From Endozoicomonas sp965196975 (GTDB lineage Bacteria; Pseudomonadota; Gammaproteobacteria; Pseudomonadales; Endozoicomonadaceae): DNA of 64,000 bases. Under the pieces are notes generated by a model. The model searched no databases. It was not told the origin of the DNA and was given only the letters and a program-made list of their open reading frames with translations. This document shows, in pieces, positions 27,786-36,203 of this stretch. The stretch spans positions 4,278,001 through 4,342,000 of the forward strand of contig NZ_OZ239981.1 of assembly GCF_965196975.1 (NCBI RefSeq), read 5' to 3'. A program made the translations under genes and the position numbers. How positions within the stretch are numbered: the first letter of the stretch is position 1; each line of letters begins with the position of its first letter.

Positions 27786-28313
27786 TTAAGACTGCTTGGA
27801 AGCAACATAATCATTCAATTCAGTAACCTGAGCAGTAGCAACAAACTCACCATCCATGAAGAAATTGACAGCCTCGCCAGACTTTTCACCACACATGATC
27901 GCTTGCTTACCATCAGTGTAAGTCAGCTGCATTTCAACAGTATTCTCATCAACCTGCTTGAAAGAAGTAGAAGCAACACCATCCAGAGGCACTTCAGTCA
28001 TGGATTTGTCCAGCTTGTGGTTGACCTTGAAGATGGCGTCTACAGGCATATCAACAACCGCTGGAGACTTGCCTGTAATTGGGTTAGTGCCAGTCCAGAA
28101 TTCAATCGTATTGAAGATGAAGAAGTCAGCAGTCGCTGCAATACCGTAAACAGGGCTGAGCAGCATGAACAGTCCAGCACGACCATAACGGTTGTCAACA
28201 ACAGACAGGTTTGCTTTGGTCACCATAGCAGAGGTGCCCATCTGACCCATACAGCCAGTCAGTGATGCAGCAAAAACAGCAACAGCCAGAGCTTTAATCG
28301 CCACCTTTTTCAT
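27786..28313 (-). CDS. DUF3332-family lipoprotein
   Basis: 175 residues. The N-terminus is a lipoprotein signal with the lipobox LTGC (Cys about residue 21), so the protein should be lipid-anchored in the envelope. The mature part has a hydrophobic middle (RAGLFMLLSPVYGIAATADFFIFNTIEFWTG) and the conserved NPITGKSP typical of the DUF3332 family of small lipoproteins. Function unknown. Its terminator has been pushed about 1.1 kb away by the IS element inserted just after the stop codon. Confidence 0.85.
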   Translation of the reverse strand: MKKVAIKALAVAVFAASLTGCMGQMGTSAMVTKANLSVVDNRYGRAGLFMLLSPVYGIAATADFFIFNTIEFWTGTNPITGKSPAVVDMPVDAIFKVNHKLDKSMTEVPLDGVASTSFKQVDENTVEMQLTYTDGKQAIMCGEKSGEAVNFFMDGEFVATAQVTELNDYVASKQS

Positions 28314-28501
28314 GAATCATTTACTCCAAAACAGTCCAAAGCTAAATGTGCCGCTTGCTTGGGACCAAATAAGTAAAGAGCCTGAAAAGCGGCCTTTTCA
28401 TAACTAAAAGCTCTTACAAAAAAGGACGGCGAATTATAGGACTTTTACTCGAACTGACCAGCCATTTACTTTCGCTACTTATACTGATCTCATAGGTACT
28501 A

Positions 28502-29227
28502 TCAATAATCTCCCCAAAGGTACTGCATCAGCGAGATGGCAACCACAGGCGCAGTTTCCGTTCTCAGAACACGGGGGCCTAATGCGAGTGGGTTAAAGCG
28601 ATACCTCTCAGCCAACTCAATTTCCTGTGCTGCCAGGCCTCCTTCCGGACCAATCAACAGAGACACTGACCTAGGCTGTTCATAGCCACTTAATTTCTCT
28701 CGAGTTCGATGATGCAGTACAAAGTTCAACTCAGTAGCTCGAGTTGAGAGCCAGTCTTCAAGCTTAACTGGTATATGAATTATCGGCACGATATTACGAC
28801 CGCACTGCTCACAAGCACTGATAGCCACCTGTTGCCAGTGCTTGACCCGTTTATCCAAACGCTCAGCATTCAACTTCACTTCACACCGTTCACTCCATAA
28901 CGGAGTGATGGAGGTTACCCCTGCCTCTGTTGCTTTCTGAATGGCATAATCCATACGCTCTCCACGACTGAGCGTTTGGCCAAGCTCAATAGTCAAAGGA
29001 GACTGGGCATCACCTTCGATAAACGACTCCAGGTAAACCGTCACCGCTTTTTTGCTGACACTTTCTATCGTTCCCTGCCAGGCGCCCCCCTCACCATTAA
29101 ACAGGACCAGAGGTTCACTGGGCTTCATTCGTAAAACGCGACCGACATGATTGGCTGCACTTTCCGAGAGTTCGATGGAGCTGTCAGCCTTAAGCGGCTG
29201 CTCTGAATAAATACGAGGGTTTCTCAT
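28502..29227 (-). CDS. rsmE: 16S rRNA (uracil-1498-N3)-methyltransferase
   Basis: RsmE methylates U1498 in the 30S decoding region using S-adenosylmethionine. 241 residues, the normal length, with an N-terminal PUA-like part (HVGRVLRMKPSEPLVLFNGEGG) and the SPOUT knot motifs LLIGPEGGL and LGPRVLRTETA near the C-terminus. It lies downstream of metF on the same strand, separated by a 17-bp-arm inverted repeat. Confidence 0.96.
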   Translation of the reverse strand: MRNPRIYSEQPLKADSSIELSESAANHVGRVLRMKPSEPLVLFNGEGGAWQGTIESVSKKAVTVYLESFIEGDAQSPLTIELGQTLSRGERMDYAIQKATEAGVTSITPLWSERCEVKLNAERLDKRVKHWQQVAISACEQCGRNIVPIIHIPVKLEDWLSTRATELNFVLHHRTREKLSGYEQPRSVSLLIGPEGGLAAQEIELAERYRFNPLALGPRVLRTETAPVVAISLMQYLWGDY

Positions 29228-29282
29228 GGGAGTAATGTAGAGGGAGAGATTGTAATTAAAGAGGAATTATAAGCGCTTAACT

Positions 29283-29335
29283 ACAGAGACCACAAAGCGT
29301 GTAAAAAAATTTTCCGCTCGCTTTGTGGTCTCTGT
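29283..29335. repeat. Long inverted repeat between metF and rsmE
   Basis: Perfect 17-bp arms (ACAGAGACCACAAAGCG at 29283-29299 and its complement at 29319-29335) with a 19-base loop containing an A/T run. The T-run is in the loop, not after the stem, so it is not a classical terminator. It may be a dispersed repeat or an mRNA-processing structure. Confidence 0.7.
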
Positions 29336-29349
29336 GGATGCAAAAAATG

Positions 29350-30219
29350 TCAGGAAGCAGAAATACCGAGGTTGTCACAAATACCCTGACAGGGAGCTGC
29401 CTGATTCAGCGTATAAAAGTGCAAACCTGGAGCGCCACCTTCCAATAATTTTTCACAAAGCTGGGTCACTATCTCTTCACCAAACTTTTTAATACTGGTT
29501 ATGTCATCGCCATAGGATTCCAGTTGCTTACGAATCCATCTTGGAATCTCTGCACCACAGGCATCAGAAAAACGAGCCAGACGGGTATAGTTGGTAATCG
29601 GCATGATTCCGGGAATCACTGGAACATCAATACCAAACGAGCGGATGCGTTCCAGGAAATAGAAATAACTGTCCGCATTAAAGAAATACTGGGTAATTGC
29701 CGAATTAGCACCCGCATCCACCTTACGCTTGAAGTTTTCCAGATCTTTTTCCATATTCGGCGCCTGCGGATGGACTTCAGGATAAGCGGCAACCTCGATA
29801 TGGAAGTGATCTCCCGTTTCTGTACGAATGAACTCCACCAGCTCATTGGCATAACGCATTTCACCACTGTCACGTCCCATACCTGAAGGAAGGTCGCCTC
29901 TCAGAGCAACAATACGTTTAATGCCTTGGTTACGGTAAAAATTCAGCAACTCTTTAATCTGTTCGCGGGAATCCCCAACACAGGAAAGGTGTGGTGCTGT
30001 TGCGATACGAGTTTGGTTCTGGGTTGATAGCACAGTTTCAAGAGTTCTATCCCGTGTAGAGCCACCAGCACCATAAGTCACCGAGAAAAATTCCGGTTGG
30101 TATCTGGCTAAGCTGATAGCATGCTGCTCAAGCTTCTGGGCACCCTCTTCGGTTTTAGTAGGAAAGAACTCAAAGCTGATAGGGGTGTTATTGGTTATTG
30201 TATTTGCCATGGCATTCAC
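29350..30219 (-). CDS. metF: 5,10-methylenetetrahydrofolate reductase
   Basis: MetF reduces methylenetetrahydrofolate to 5-methyltetrahydrofolate, the methyl donor for methionine synthesis, using FAD and NADH. About 289 residues, TIM-barrel, with ISFEFFPTKTEEG near the N-terminus, the FAD-binding VTYGAGGSTRDRT and IVALRGDLP. The start may be GTG 30219 or ATG 30210; the ATG form begins nearer to known MetF proteins. It lies directly after ahcY, with a stem-loop between them, and is probably cotranscribed. Confidence 0.96.
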   Translation of the reverse strand: MNAMANTITNNTPISFEFFPTKTEEGAQKLEQHAISLARYQPEFFSVTYGAGGSTRDRTLETVLSTQNQTRIATAPHLSCVGDSREQIKELLNFYRNQGIKRIVALRGDLPSGMGRDSGEMRYANELVEFIRTETGDHFHIEVAAYPEVHPQAPNMEKDLENFKRKVDAGANSAITQYFFNADSYFYFLERIRSFGIDVPVIPGIMPITNYTRLARFSDACGAEIPRWIRKQLESYGDDITSIKKFGEEIVTQLCEKLLEGGAPGLHFYTLNQAAPCQGICDNLGISAS

Positions 30220-30228
30220 CAGCAGAGG

Positions 30229-30260
30229 AAGCTGGCTGATGAGGAGGCATCAGCCAGCTT
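30229..30260 (-). promoter_or_regulatory. Stem-loop between ahcY and metF
   Basis: Perfect 13-bp stem (AAGCTGGCTGATG/CATCAGCCAGCTT) with a 6-base loop. Read on the ahcY-metF transcript the loop is CCUCCU. It lies between the ahcY stop and the metF start with no T-tract, so it may stabilise the ahcY message or tune metF translation rather than terminate. Confidence 0.55.
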
Positions 30261-30269
30261 AAAAGACGT

Positions 30270-31694
30270 TTAGTATTTGTAATCGTTGCTCTTGAAGGGG
30301 CCATCAACGGGCACATTGATGTAATCAGCCTGATCCTGGGTCAACTGAGTTATGACACCACCAAAGCCTTCCACCATGTAGGCTGCAACTTCTTCATCCA
30401 GTTTCTTCGGCAACACAGTTACCGCCAGCTTTTCTGACTTCTGATCTGCTGGCAGGTTTGCAAACCCAGCCTCGTACAGGTGAATCTGAGCCAGAACCTG
30501 GTTAGCAAAAGAGCCATCCATAATACGCGATGGATGCCCAGTGGCATTCCCCAGGTTCACCAAACGTCCCTCGGAAAGCAAGATCAAATGGTCATTTGAA
30601 GAACCATCTCTGACAATCTTGTGCACCTGAGGTTTAACCTCTTCCCAGATCCAGTGTTCCCGCATGAATTGAGTATCAATCTCGGTATCAAAGTGTCCGA
30701 TATTGCATACCACACAGCCACTTTTCAGAGCTTTCAGCATATTGCGATCACAAACGTGCACATTACCCGTGGTCGTTACCAGCAAATCAGTGGTAGCCAG
30801 AAGCTCTTTATTGATAGAGGCCTCCGATCCATCGTTAACGCCATTGGTATAGGGTGATACCACTTCAAAGCCATCCATACAGGCCTGCATGGCACAGATA
30901 GGATCAACTTCTGTCACCTTTACAATCATGCCTTCCTGTCGAAGGGAAGCTGCAGACCCTTTACCTACATCGCCGTAACCAACTACCAGTGCTTTCTTAC
31001 CCGCCAGCAGATGGTCAGTTGCTCGTTTGATGGCATCATTCAGGGAATGGCGACAACCGTATTTGTTGTCATTTTTGCTTTTGGTAACCGCATCATTGAC
31101 GTTGATCGCCGGGACTTTCAGAGTGCCTTTTTCCAGCATTTCCAGAAGACGGTGAACCCCAGTTGTGGTTTCCTCAGAAATGCCATGAATGTTATCCAAT
31201 AGTTCTGGGTACTTATCGTGTAGAAGCAGTGTCAGGTCACCGCCATCATCCAGTACCATGTTGGCTTGCCACGGCTTACCAGCACCATCAAGAACAGTCT
31301 GCTCGATACACCACCAGAACTCCTCTTCTGTCTCGCCCTTCCAGGCAAAAACGGGTATACCAACTGCTGCTATAGCAGCGGCTGCATGATCCTGGGTCGA
31401 GAAGATATTACAGGAAGACCAGCGTACTTCAGCTCCAAGTTCTACCAGAGTTTCAATAAGCACGGCCGTCTGGATGGTCATGTGAATGCAACCCATGATC
31501 TTTGCACCTTTCAGCGGCTGCTGATCACGGTATTTAGCCCGAATCGCCATCAAGGCAGGCATTTCACCTTCCGCTATCTGGATCTCACGTCTTCCCCAGT
31601 CCGCAAGAGAAATATCAGCTACTCGATAGTCCTGAGCCTTGACGGAGCTTTGAAAATCAGCAGTTAAATCAGGGTTAGCACTCATAAAACTCAT
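30270..31694 (-). CDS. ahcY: S-adenosylhomocysteinase
   Basis: AhcY splits S-adenosylhomocysteine, the by-product inhibitor of methyltransferases, into adenosine and homocysteine, with a bound NAD. 474 residues, the long bacterial form. Visible are CIHMTIQTAVLIETL, SSCNIFSTQDHAAAA, the NAD-binding VVGYGDVGKGSAASL and the C-terminal FKSNDYKY ending. A 10-6-10 palindrome sits 51-76 bases upstream of the start and may be the SahR operator. Together with metK, metF and the adjacent ArsR-methyltransferase gene it forms the SAM recycling set. Confidence 0.98.
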   Translation of the reverse strand: MSFMSANPDLTADFQSSVKAQDYRVADISLADWGRREIQIAEGEMPALMAIRAKYRDQQPLKGAKIMGCIHMTIQTAVLIETLVELGAEVRWSSCNIFSTQDHAAAAIAAVGIPVFAWKGETEEEFWWCIEQTVLDGAGKPWQANMVLDDGGDLTLLLHDKYPELLDNIHGISEETTTGVHRLLEMLEKGTLKVPAINVNDAVTKSKNDNKYGCRHSLNDAIKRATDHLLAGKKALVVGYGDVGKGSAASLRQEGMIVKVTEVDPICAMQACMDGFEVVSPYTNGVNDGSEASINKELLATTDLLVTTTGNVHVCDRNMLKALKSGCVVCNIGHFDTEIDTQFMREHWIWEEVKPQVHKIVRDGSSNDHLILLSEGRLVNLGNATGHPSRIMDGSFANQVLAQIHLYEAGFANLPADQKSEKLAVTVLPKKLDEEVAAYMVEGFGGVITQLTQDQADYINVPVDGPFKSNDYKY

Positions 31695-31744
31695 CCCACT
31701 CTGCGTATTATCCGAATTTTAATAAAGTCTAGCAGCGGCACAAA

Positions 31745-31770
31745 TCTATATCAATAAATTTTGATATAGA
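31745..31770. promoter_or_regulatory. Palindromic operator candidate upstream of ahcY
   Basis: Perfect inverted repeat TCTATATCAA - 6 bases - TTGATATAGA. A related site (CCTATATCAA - 6 bases - CTTATATACA) occurs at 34358-34383 upstream of the SahR-like gene. A 10-6-10 palindrome fits a dimeric winged-helix repressor. Confidence 0.6.
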
Positions 31771-31994
31771 CAAAGATTAACCTTAAATCTATGTACCAAT
31801 AAGTGAAAGCAAGAGGAAGAGAGTTAGCGGGATGACCTCAATCAGGCATGCGACCAACCACAGCTTGAAAATGGAGCTGTCATGCCCTGTATCGTTCGCA
31901 TATATACCTTATGAGTATTGCGTAAGTTCAAAATTATCAAATGGCCTTATGGCTAACTCAGAATGCTACCAACAGGGCATTGAGAAGAATGCAT
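31771..31994. other. Intergenic region between metK terminator and ahcY operator
   Basis: No gene seen. I looked for SAM and SAH riboswitch cores upstream of ahcY and saw none. Confidence 0.4.
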
Positions 31995-32024
31995 AGAAAA
32001 AAGGCAGCCAATTGGCCGCCTTGA
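31995..32024 (-). terminator. metK terminator
   Basis: On the minus strand AAGGCGGCC pairs with GGCTGCCTT around a short loop, followed by a run of T. It lies 12 bases after the metK stop. Confidence 0.85.
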
Positions 32025-32034
32025 GAGGAGATTA

Positions 32035-33198
32035 TTAGAGGCCTGCTGCCTTGCGAAGCTGCTCCGCTTTATCGGTACGCTCCCAGGTAAATTCAGCCTC
32101 TTCACGACCAAAGTGGCCGTAGGCAGCCGTAGCTTGATAGATCGGGCGCTTGAGGTCCAGCATCTTCACCAGTCCGCCTGCACGCAGATCGAAGTACTCT
32201 CGAACCAGCTCAACAATACGCTCATCTGAAACTTTACCAGTCCCAAAGGTATTGATCGAAATAGAGGTAGGCTCAGAAACACCAATAGCGTAGGAGACCT
32301 GGATTTCACAGCGATCAGCCAAACCTGCAGCAACAATGTTCTTGGCGACATAACGACCAGCGTAGGCTGCAGAGCGATCAACCTTAGATGGGTCCTTACC
32401 GGAGAACGCACCACCACCATGACGAGCCATGCCGCCATAAGTGTCCACAATAATCTTGCGTCCGGTCAGGCCGCAGTCACCAACAGGGCCTCCAATCACA
32501 AAAATTCCCGTCGGGTTAATGTGATATTTGGTCTCTTCATGGAGCCAGCCTTCCGGGAAAACAGGCTTAATAATCTGCTCCAGAACTTCATGGCGAATCT
32601 CTTCCAAAGAGACATCAGGGGAGTGCTGGGTAGAAAGCACAACGGCATCTACACTCTGAACTTTGCCATTCTGGTCATAGCGCATGGTTACCTGACTTTT
32701 GGCATCTGGACGCAACCAGGACAGAACACCATTCTTACGAAGCTGAGCCTGACGCTTAACCAGTTCATGCGCATAGTAAATGGGAGCAGGCATCAGAACC
32801 GGTGTTTCATTGGTGGCATAACCAAACATCAGCCCCTGATCGCCAGCGCCCTGCTCATGCTCTTCAGTCTCATCAACTCCAACAGCAATATCCGGAGACT
32901 GCTTACCAATCGCATTCAGAACCGCTACGCATTCACCATCAAAGCCCAGATCTCCATGGTTATAACCAATATCTGTAACAACTTTGCGGACAAGTTCTTC
33001 TATATCGACATAGGTTGTGGTGCGAACTTCACCGGCAACAACCACCATACCGGTTTTAACCATAGTCTCAACTGCAACGCGTGCGTCTGGGTCATCTTTG
33101 ATGATGGCATCCAGAATGGCATCAGAAATCTGGTCAGCAATTTTGTCTGGATGCCCTTCAGAAACTGACTCTGATGTGAATAGCGAATACTCAGACAT
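32035..33198 (-). CDS. metK: S-adenosylmethionine synthetase
   Basis: MetK makes S-adenosylmethionine from methionine and ATP in the cytoplasm. 387 residues, with the family signatures SEGHPDKIADQISDAILDA, GAGDQGLMFGYA and GGGAFSGKDPSKVDRSAAY. ATG 33198 follows AAGAGGA. It has its own terminator and a 9-8-9 palindrome at 33240-33265 upstream, so it is transcribed separately from the ahcY unit but probably under related control. Confidence 0.98.
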   Translation of the reverse strand: MSEYSLFTSESVSEGHPDKIADQISDAILDAIIKDDPDARVAVETMVKTGMVVVAGEVRTTTYVDIEELVRKVVTDIGYNHGDLGFDGECVAVLNAIGKQSPDIAVGVDETEEHEQGAGDQGLMFGYATNETPVLMPAPIYYAHELVKRQAQLRKNGVLSWLRPDAKSQVTMRYDQNGKVQSVDAVVLSTQHSPDVSLEEIRHEVLEQIIKPVFPEGWLHEETKYHINPTGIFVIGGPVGDCGLTGRKIIVDTYGGMARHGGGAFSGKDPSKVDRSAAYAGRYVAKNIVAAGLADRCEIQVSYAIGVSEPTSISINTFGTGKVSDERIVELVREYFDLRAGGLVKMLDLKRPIYQATAAYGHFGREEAEFTWERTDKAEQLRKAAGL

Positions 33199-33239
33199 AG
33201 CCGTTTAATCCTCTTAAAAAAATTTAACTAACCTCTTTA

Positions 33240-33265
33240 TTTAATGAAACATACGGTTCATTAAA
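33240..33265. promoter_or_regulatory. Palindrome upstream of metK
   Basis: Perfect inverted repeat TTTAATGAA - 8 bases - TTCATTAAA, 42 to 67 bases before the metK start. It is not a MetJ box (AGACGTCT) and differs from the ahcY palindrome. A regulator binding site is the simplest reading. Confidence 0.5.
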
Positions 33266-33301
33266 TACATTCTTGATGTGAGGCGCTAACCAGGCCATCG
33301 C

Positions 33302-34264
33302 TCATTCCGAAAGAAAGAACCGTCGAACCTGGATTTGAAAACCGTTACGCAACCCCAGATACTGGGATTCACCGCTGACCAATCCGGCTTTATCCGCCCA
33401 TTGAGCCAATTCTTCTGCACTGAAACCAAGCCACAGGTCTCCACAAGACTCCCGAACCCAGTCCTGATCATGGTGGCTGAGTTCACTGATAAAGACACTT
33501 CCGCCTGGCTTTAGCAGCCGGGAAGACCAGTTGAAGATTTCAGCTGGACTTGGAACATGATGCAGCACCATATTGATGACGATACAGTCAAATGCGCCGG
33601 TCATGTTGCTCAGCGACTGGATCTCCCCGTGAACAAAGGTGACATTACCAATGCTTTGTTGTTTAGCCAGCTCCCGGGAGTAACTCAGCATTTTTTCTGA
33701 GTTATCCACCGCATAAACCAACTTAAACTCAGAAGAGATTACCTCTAGGAAATTGCCTTCACCAGGCCCCAGTTCAAGAGCAAGACTCTTCTCAGGAAAG
33801 TCCGTTGCGGCAATAAGATCAGCAACCGTTTCAGCATAGAGCTGGTGTTCAGCGATTAACTCCTGATGCTGACGAAATTCTTCAGTATTTCGAGCAAAGA
33901 ATGCCTGAGACAGTTCTGACCGCTGCTGGCGAATAGCCTGAAGCCGATCAGCAAGATCATCTGGTAGCTGCAACCCATCCACGGCTTGAAACAAAGAGCG
34001 TACTACACCTTCAAGATGCCCAGCAGATGGAGGAAGGGCCCGGCGGTAAAAGACCGTGTTTCCCTCTTTACGGGTTGAAACCAACCCTGCCTGAGATAAA
34101 ACTTTCAAATGATGACTCATAGCCGGCTGGCGCATATCAAACACACCGCTCAACTCCAGCACGCCGAGGGATTCAGTACTCAAGACCCTGAGAATCTGTA
34201 ATCTCAGAACATCGCCACAGGCTTTACTTACTACGGCCAGCTGTTCAAAAGCATCCGTCAACAC
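33302..34264 (-). CDS. ArsR-family regulator fused to a methyltransferase domain, SahR-like
   Basis: 320 residues. The N-terminal winged helix (about 8-90) contains MRQPAMSHHLKVLSQAGLVSTRKEG. From about residue 160 a class I methyltransferase fold shows LALELGPGEGNFLEV (SAM/SAH-binding loop) and VYAVDNSEKML. Regulators with this build next to SAM-cycle genes belong to the SahR group, which senses S-adenosylhomocysteine and represses ahcY, metK and metF. The position beside metK and the palindromes upstream of ahcY, metK and itself agree with this. The start is GTG (34264) or TTG one codon later. Confidence 0.8.
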   Translation of the reverse strand: MLTDAFEQLAVVSKACGDVLRLQILRVLSTESLGVLELSGVFDMRQPAMSHHLKVLSQAGLVSTRKEGNTVFYRRALPPSAGHLEGVVRSLFQAVDGLQLPDDLADRLQAIRQQRSELSQAFFARNTEEFRQHQELIAEHQLYAETVADLIAATDFPEKSLALELGPGEGNFLEVISSEFKLVYAVDNSEKMLSYSRELAKQQSIGNVTFVHGEIQSLSNMTGAFDCIVINMVLHHVPSPAEIFNWSSRLLKPGGSVFISELSHHDQDWVRESCGDLWLGFSAEELAQWADKAGLVSGESQYLGLRNGFQIQVRRFFLSE

Positions 34265-34296
34265 AAGTCATCCTTTCCCATCACCTTACATCTGCG

Positions 34297-34321
34297 CAGT
34301 AAATCATTGACTCATTTACTG
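34297..34321. promoter_or_regulatory. Palindrome upstream of the SahR-like gene
   Basis: Perfect inverted repeat CAGTAAAT - 9 bases - ATTTACTG, 33 bases upstream of the regulator's start. It may be an autoregulatory site. Confidence 0.45.
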
Positions 34322-34357
34322 GGATATTTCAGCAAAGAAGTTTAGCAAGAGCCAAAA

Positions 34358-34383
34358 CCTATATCAAAATATTCTTATATACA
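34358..34383. promoter_or_regulatory. Second copy of the ahcY-type operator motif
   Basis: CCTATATCAA - 6 bases - CTTATATACA. It matches the ahcY palindrome in 9 of 10 left-arm and 7 of 10 right-arm bases with the same spacing. It lies between the divergent regulator and ATP/ADP translocase genes and could act on either. Confidence 0.5.
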
Positions 34384-34509
34384 ATTAATAGACACAAGAG
34401 ACTGGTTCTCTGCACTATATTTATGCAGCGCTCTCAAGCCTATATTAAAGCACCTGCTAGAAACGAGGACTTGGAGGTAACAAACGAGAGGTAGGAAAGT
34501 ACGCTGCAT

Positions 34510-35946
34510 ATGACTAGAACTATATCCAGGGATGTTGCTGGTAATTCAAGTTCAATGCTTTATCTGCAAATTGCCATGATGTCCTGCTGCATCTTCAACT
34601 TTGACATTCTCTGGAATCTAAAAGAGTCTTTGCTAATTACCCGGCTTGGCGCGGAAGCGATTCCCTTTATCAAGCTGGGTGTTGTTATGCCTGTCGCTTT
34701 CATTTTTCTAATAACCTACAGTTTTCTGGCCAACCGACTCAATAAACGTACACTCTTTGTGGTTGCACTGATCCCTTTTCTAATCTGGATGCCCCTGTTT
34801 TCACTGGTGATTTATCCAAATCTTGAGTCATTCGCGCCTACAGTGATTCTTGACCAGTTCTCTCTTCTGATTCCGGACCATCTCCAATTTATTGCGGGCA
34901 TGATCCATTACTGGCCACTGACCCTCTTCTTTGCCTTGGCTGAACTTTGGGGCTCTGCGGTTATCTGCATCCTTTTCTGGACTGCCGTAAATGATTTCCA
35001 CAACACGCAAAGCGCTACCCGGCAATACCCCCTGATAACAATGATTGGGAGCAGCGCATCCATTATTTCAGGCCCACTGCTTTACTACTGTGTTTCCAGA
35101 GAAATCTCAACACCAGGCTCTGGCTGGCAAGAAAGCTTGAAGACTCTATCATTGTTGTTCGTCATTTTTGGTTTGCTGATTCTGGTCCTCAATGAGTACT
35201 GCTATCGATTAACCCCAAAGAAGATTGCTGATCCAGCAAGGCAGAGACATACCACGACTAATCTGCCGTTAATGGCCAGCGCAAAGTATCTGTTTCGCTG
35301 CCCCTATCTTGCCAGCATTGCTCTGGTGATGCTGGCATACTGCGTAGCCATCAATATGGTCGAACTGGCATGGAAGAGTCAGCTTGTTCAGCAGTACCCC
35401 AGTGAGGCAGACTACTCGATGTTTATGGGCAAGGTAGCCCTGATTAATGGAATAGGAAGCCTTATCTGTGGCCTGCTAACACCAGCTTTGCTGAACATCA
35501 GCTGGTGGGCCGCAGCCTTTGCAACCCCTATTATCCTGACAGCGACCGCACTTCCTTTTTTTCTGCTGGCATTCTTCCAGAAAGCCCAGATCAGTTTTTT
35601 CGGTATGTGCTGCTTTGACCTACCAATGATTGGCCTGCAGATAGGTATGTACTGCCATGCTCTTGGAAAATCGGCAAAGTACACACTGTTTGATGCAACC
35701 AAAGAAATTACCTTTGTGCCTCTTGATGCAGAACGTAAGTACAAAGGAAAAGCTGCTATTGAATTAGTAGTCAGCCGTGTTGGCAAATCAGGAAGCTCTT
35801 TTTTTCAGCAGATTCTAATCGCCTTTTTTGGTTCTCTCAGTCTTGCCATGTCTTGGTTAGCAGGCGCTTTTATACTGGCTATCGCCTTATGGCTGATCGC
35901 TATCAAACATCTTGGCCGGCACTATCACGAGCGAACGGACCTTTAG
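34510..35946 (+). CDS. ATP/ADP translocase (nucleotide transporter, TLC/NTT family)
   Basis: 478 residues with about eleven or twelve hydrophobic helices. The C-terminal part carries the strongest family signature near residues 390-430: SAKYTLFDATKEITFVPLDA followed by KYKGKAAIELVVSRVGKSGSS. These proteins sit in the inner membrane of obligate intracellular bacteria (Rickettsia, Chlamydia) and in plastids and exchange host ATP for bacterial ADP, or import nucleotides. Length matches Rickettsia Tlc1 (about 498). The ATG at 34510 is preceded by GAGGTAGGAAAG. The substrate cannot be read from sequence. Its presence argues for an intracellular stage. Confidence 0.88.
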   Translation: MTRTISRDVAGNSSSMLYLQIAMMSCCIFNFDILWNLKESLLITRLGAEAIPFIKLGVVMPVAFIFLITYSFLANRLNKRTLFVVALIPFLIWMPLFSLVIYPNLESFAPTVILDQFSLLIPDHLQFIAGMIHYWPLTLFFALAELWGSAVICILFWTAVNDFHNTQSATRQYPLITMIGSSASIISGPLLYYCVSREISTPGSGWQESLKTLSLLFVIFGLLILVLNEYCYRLTPKKIADPARQRHTTTNLPLMASAKYLFRCPYLASIALVMLAYCVAINMVELAWKSQLVQQYPSEADYSMFMGKVALINGIGSLICGLLTPALLNISWWAAAFATPIILTATALPFFLLAFFQKAQISFFGMCCFDLPMIGLQIGMYCHALGKSAKYTLFDATKEITFVPLDAERKYKGKAAIELVVSRVGKSGSSFFQQILIAFFGSLSLAMSWLAGAFILAIALWLIAIKHLGRHYHERTDL

Positions 35947-36203
35947 GGTCTGCTTATATCAGACGCGAGTCTTACTCCACATTGAGGCGCTATTCGACTT
36001 ATCCAGACATAACAGGTTTGGAATTCTTATTTGATATGATGTGTTTGGAGACAGTTGTTTATCTGCCCATATAAGCAGTTGATTGCCATGAAAATACTCA
36101 AGGACTGCAACCAAACTGTGCATATTGTTTTAAGTTTGTGCGTGAAGGCTTTAAAATAGCGCACGAATTTAAACAGACTGGATTCCCAGGAGCAAAGATT
36201 CCC

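Noticed and set aside
31695..32034. Possible SAM or SAH riboswitch upstream of ahcY
   Set aside because: No conserved core of either riboswitch class was seen; the region is explained by a palindromic operator and the metK terminator.
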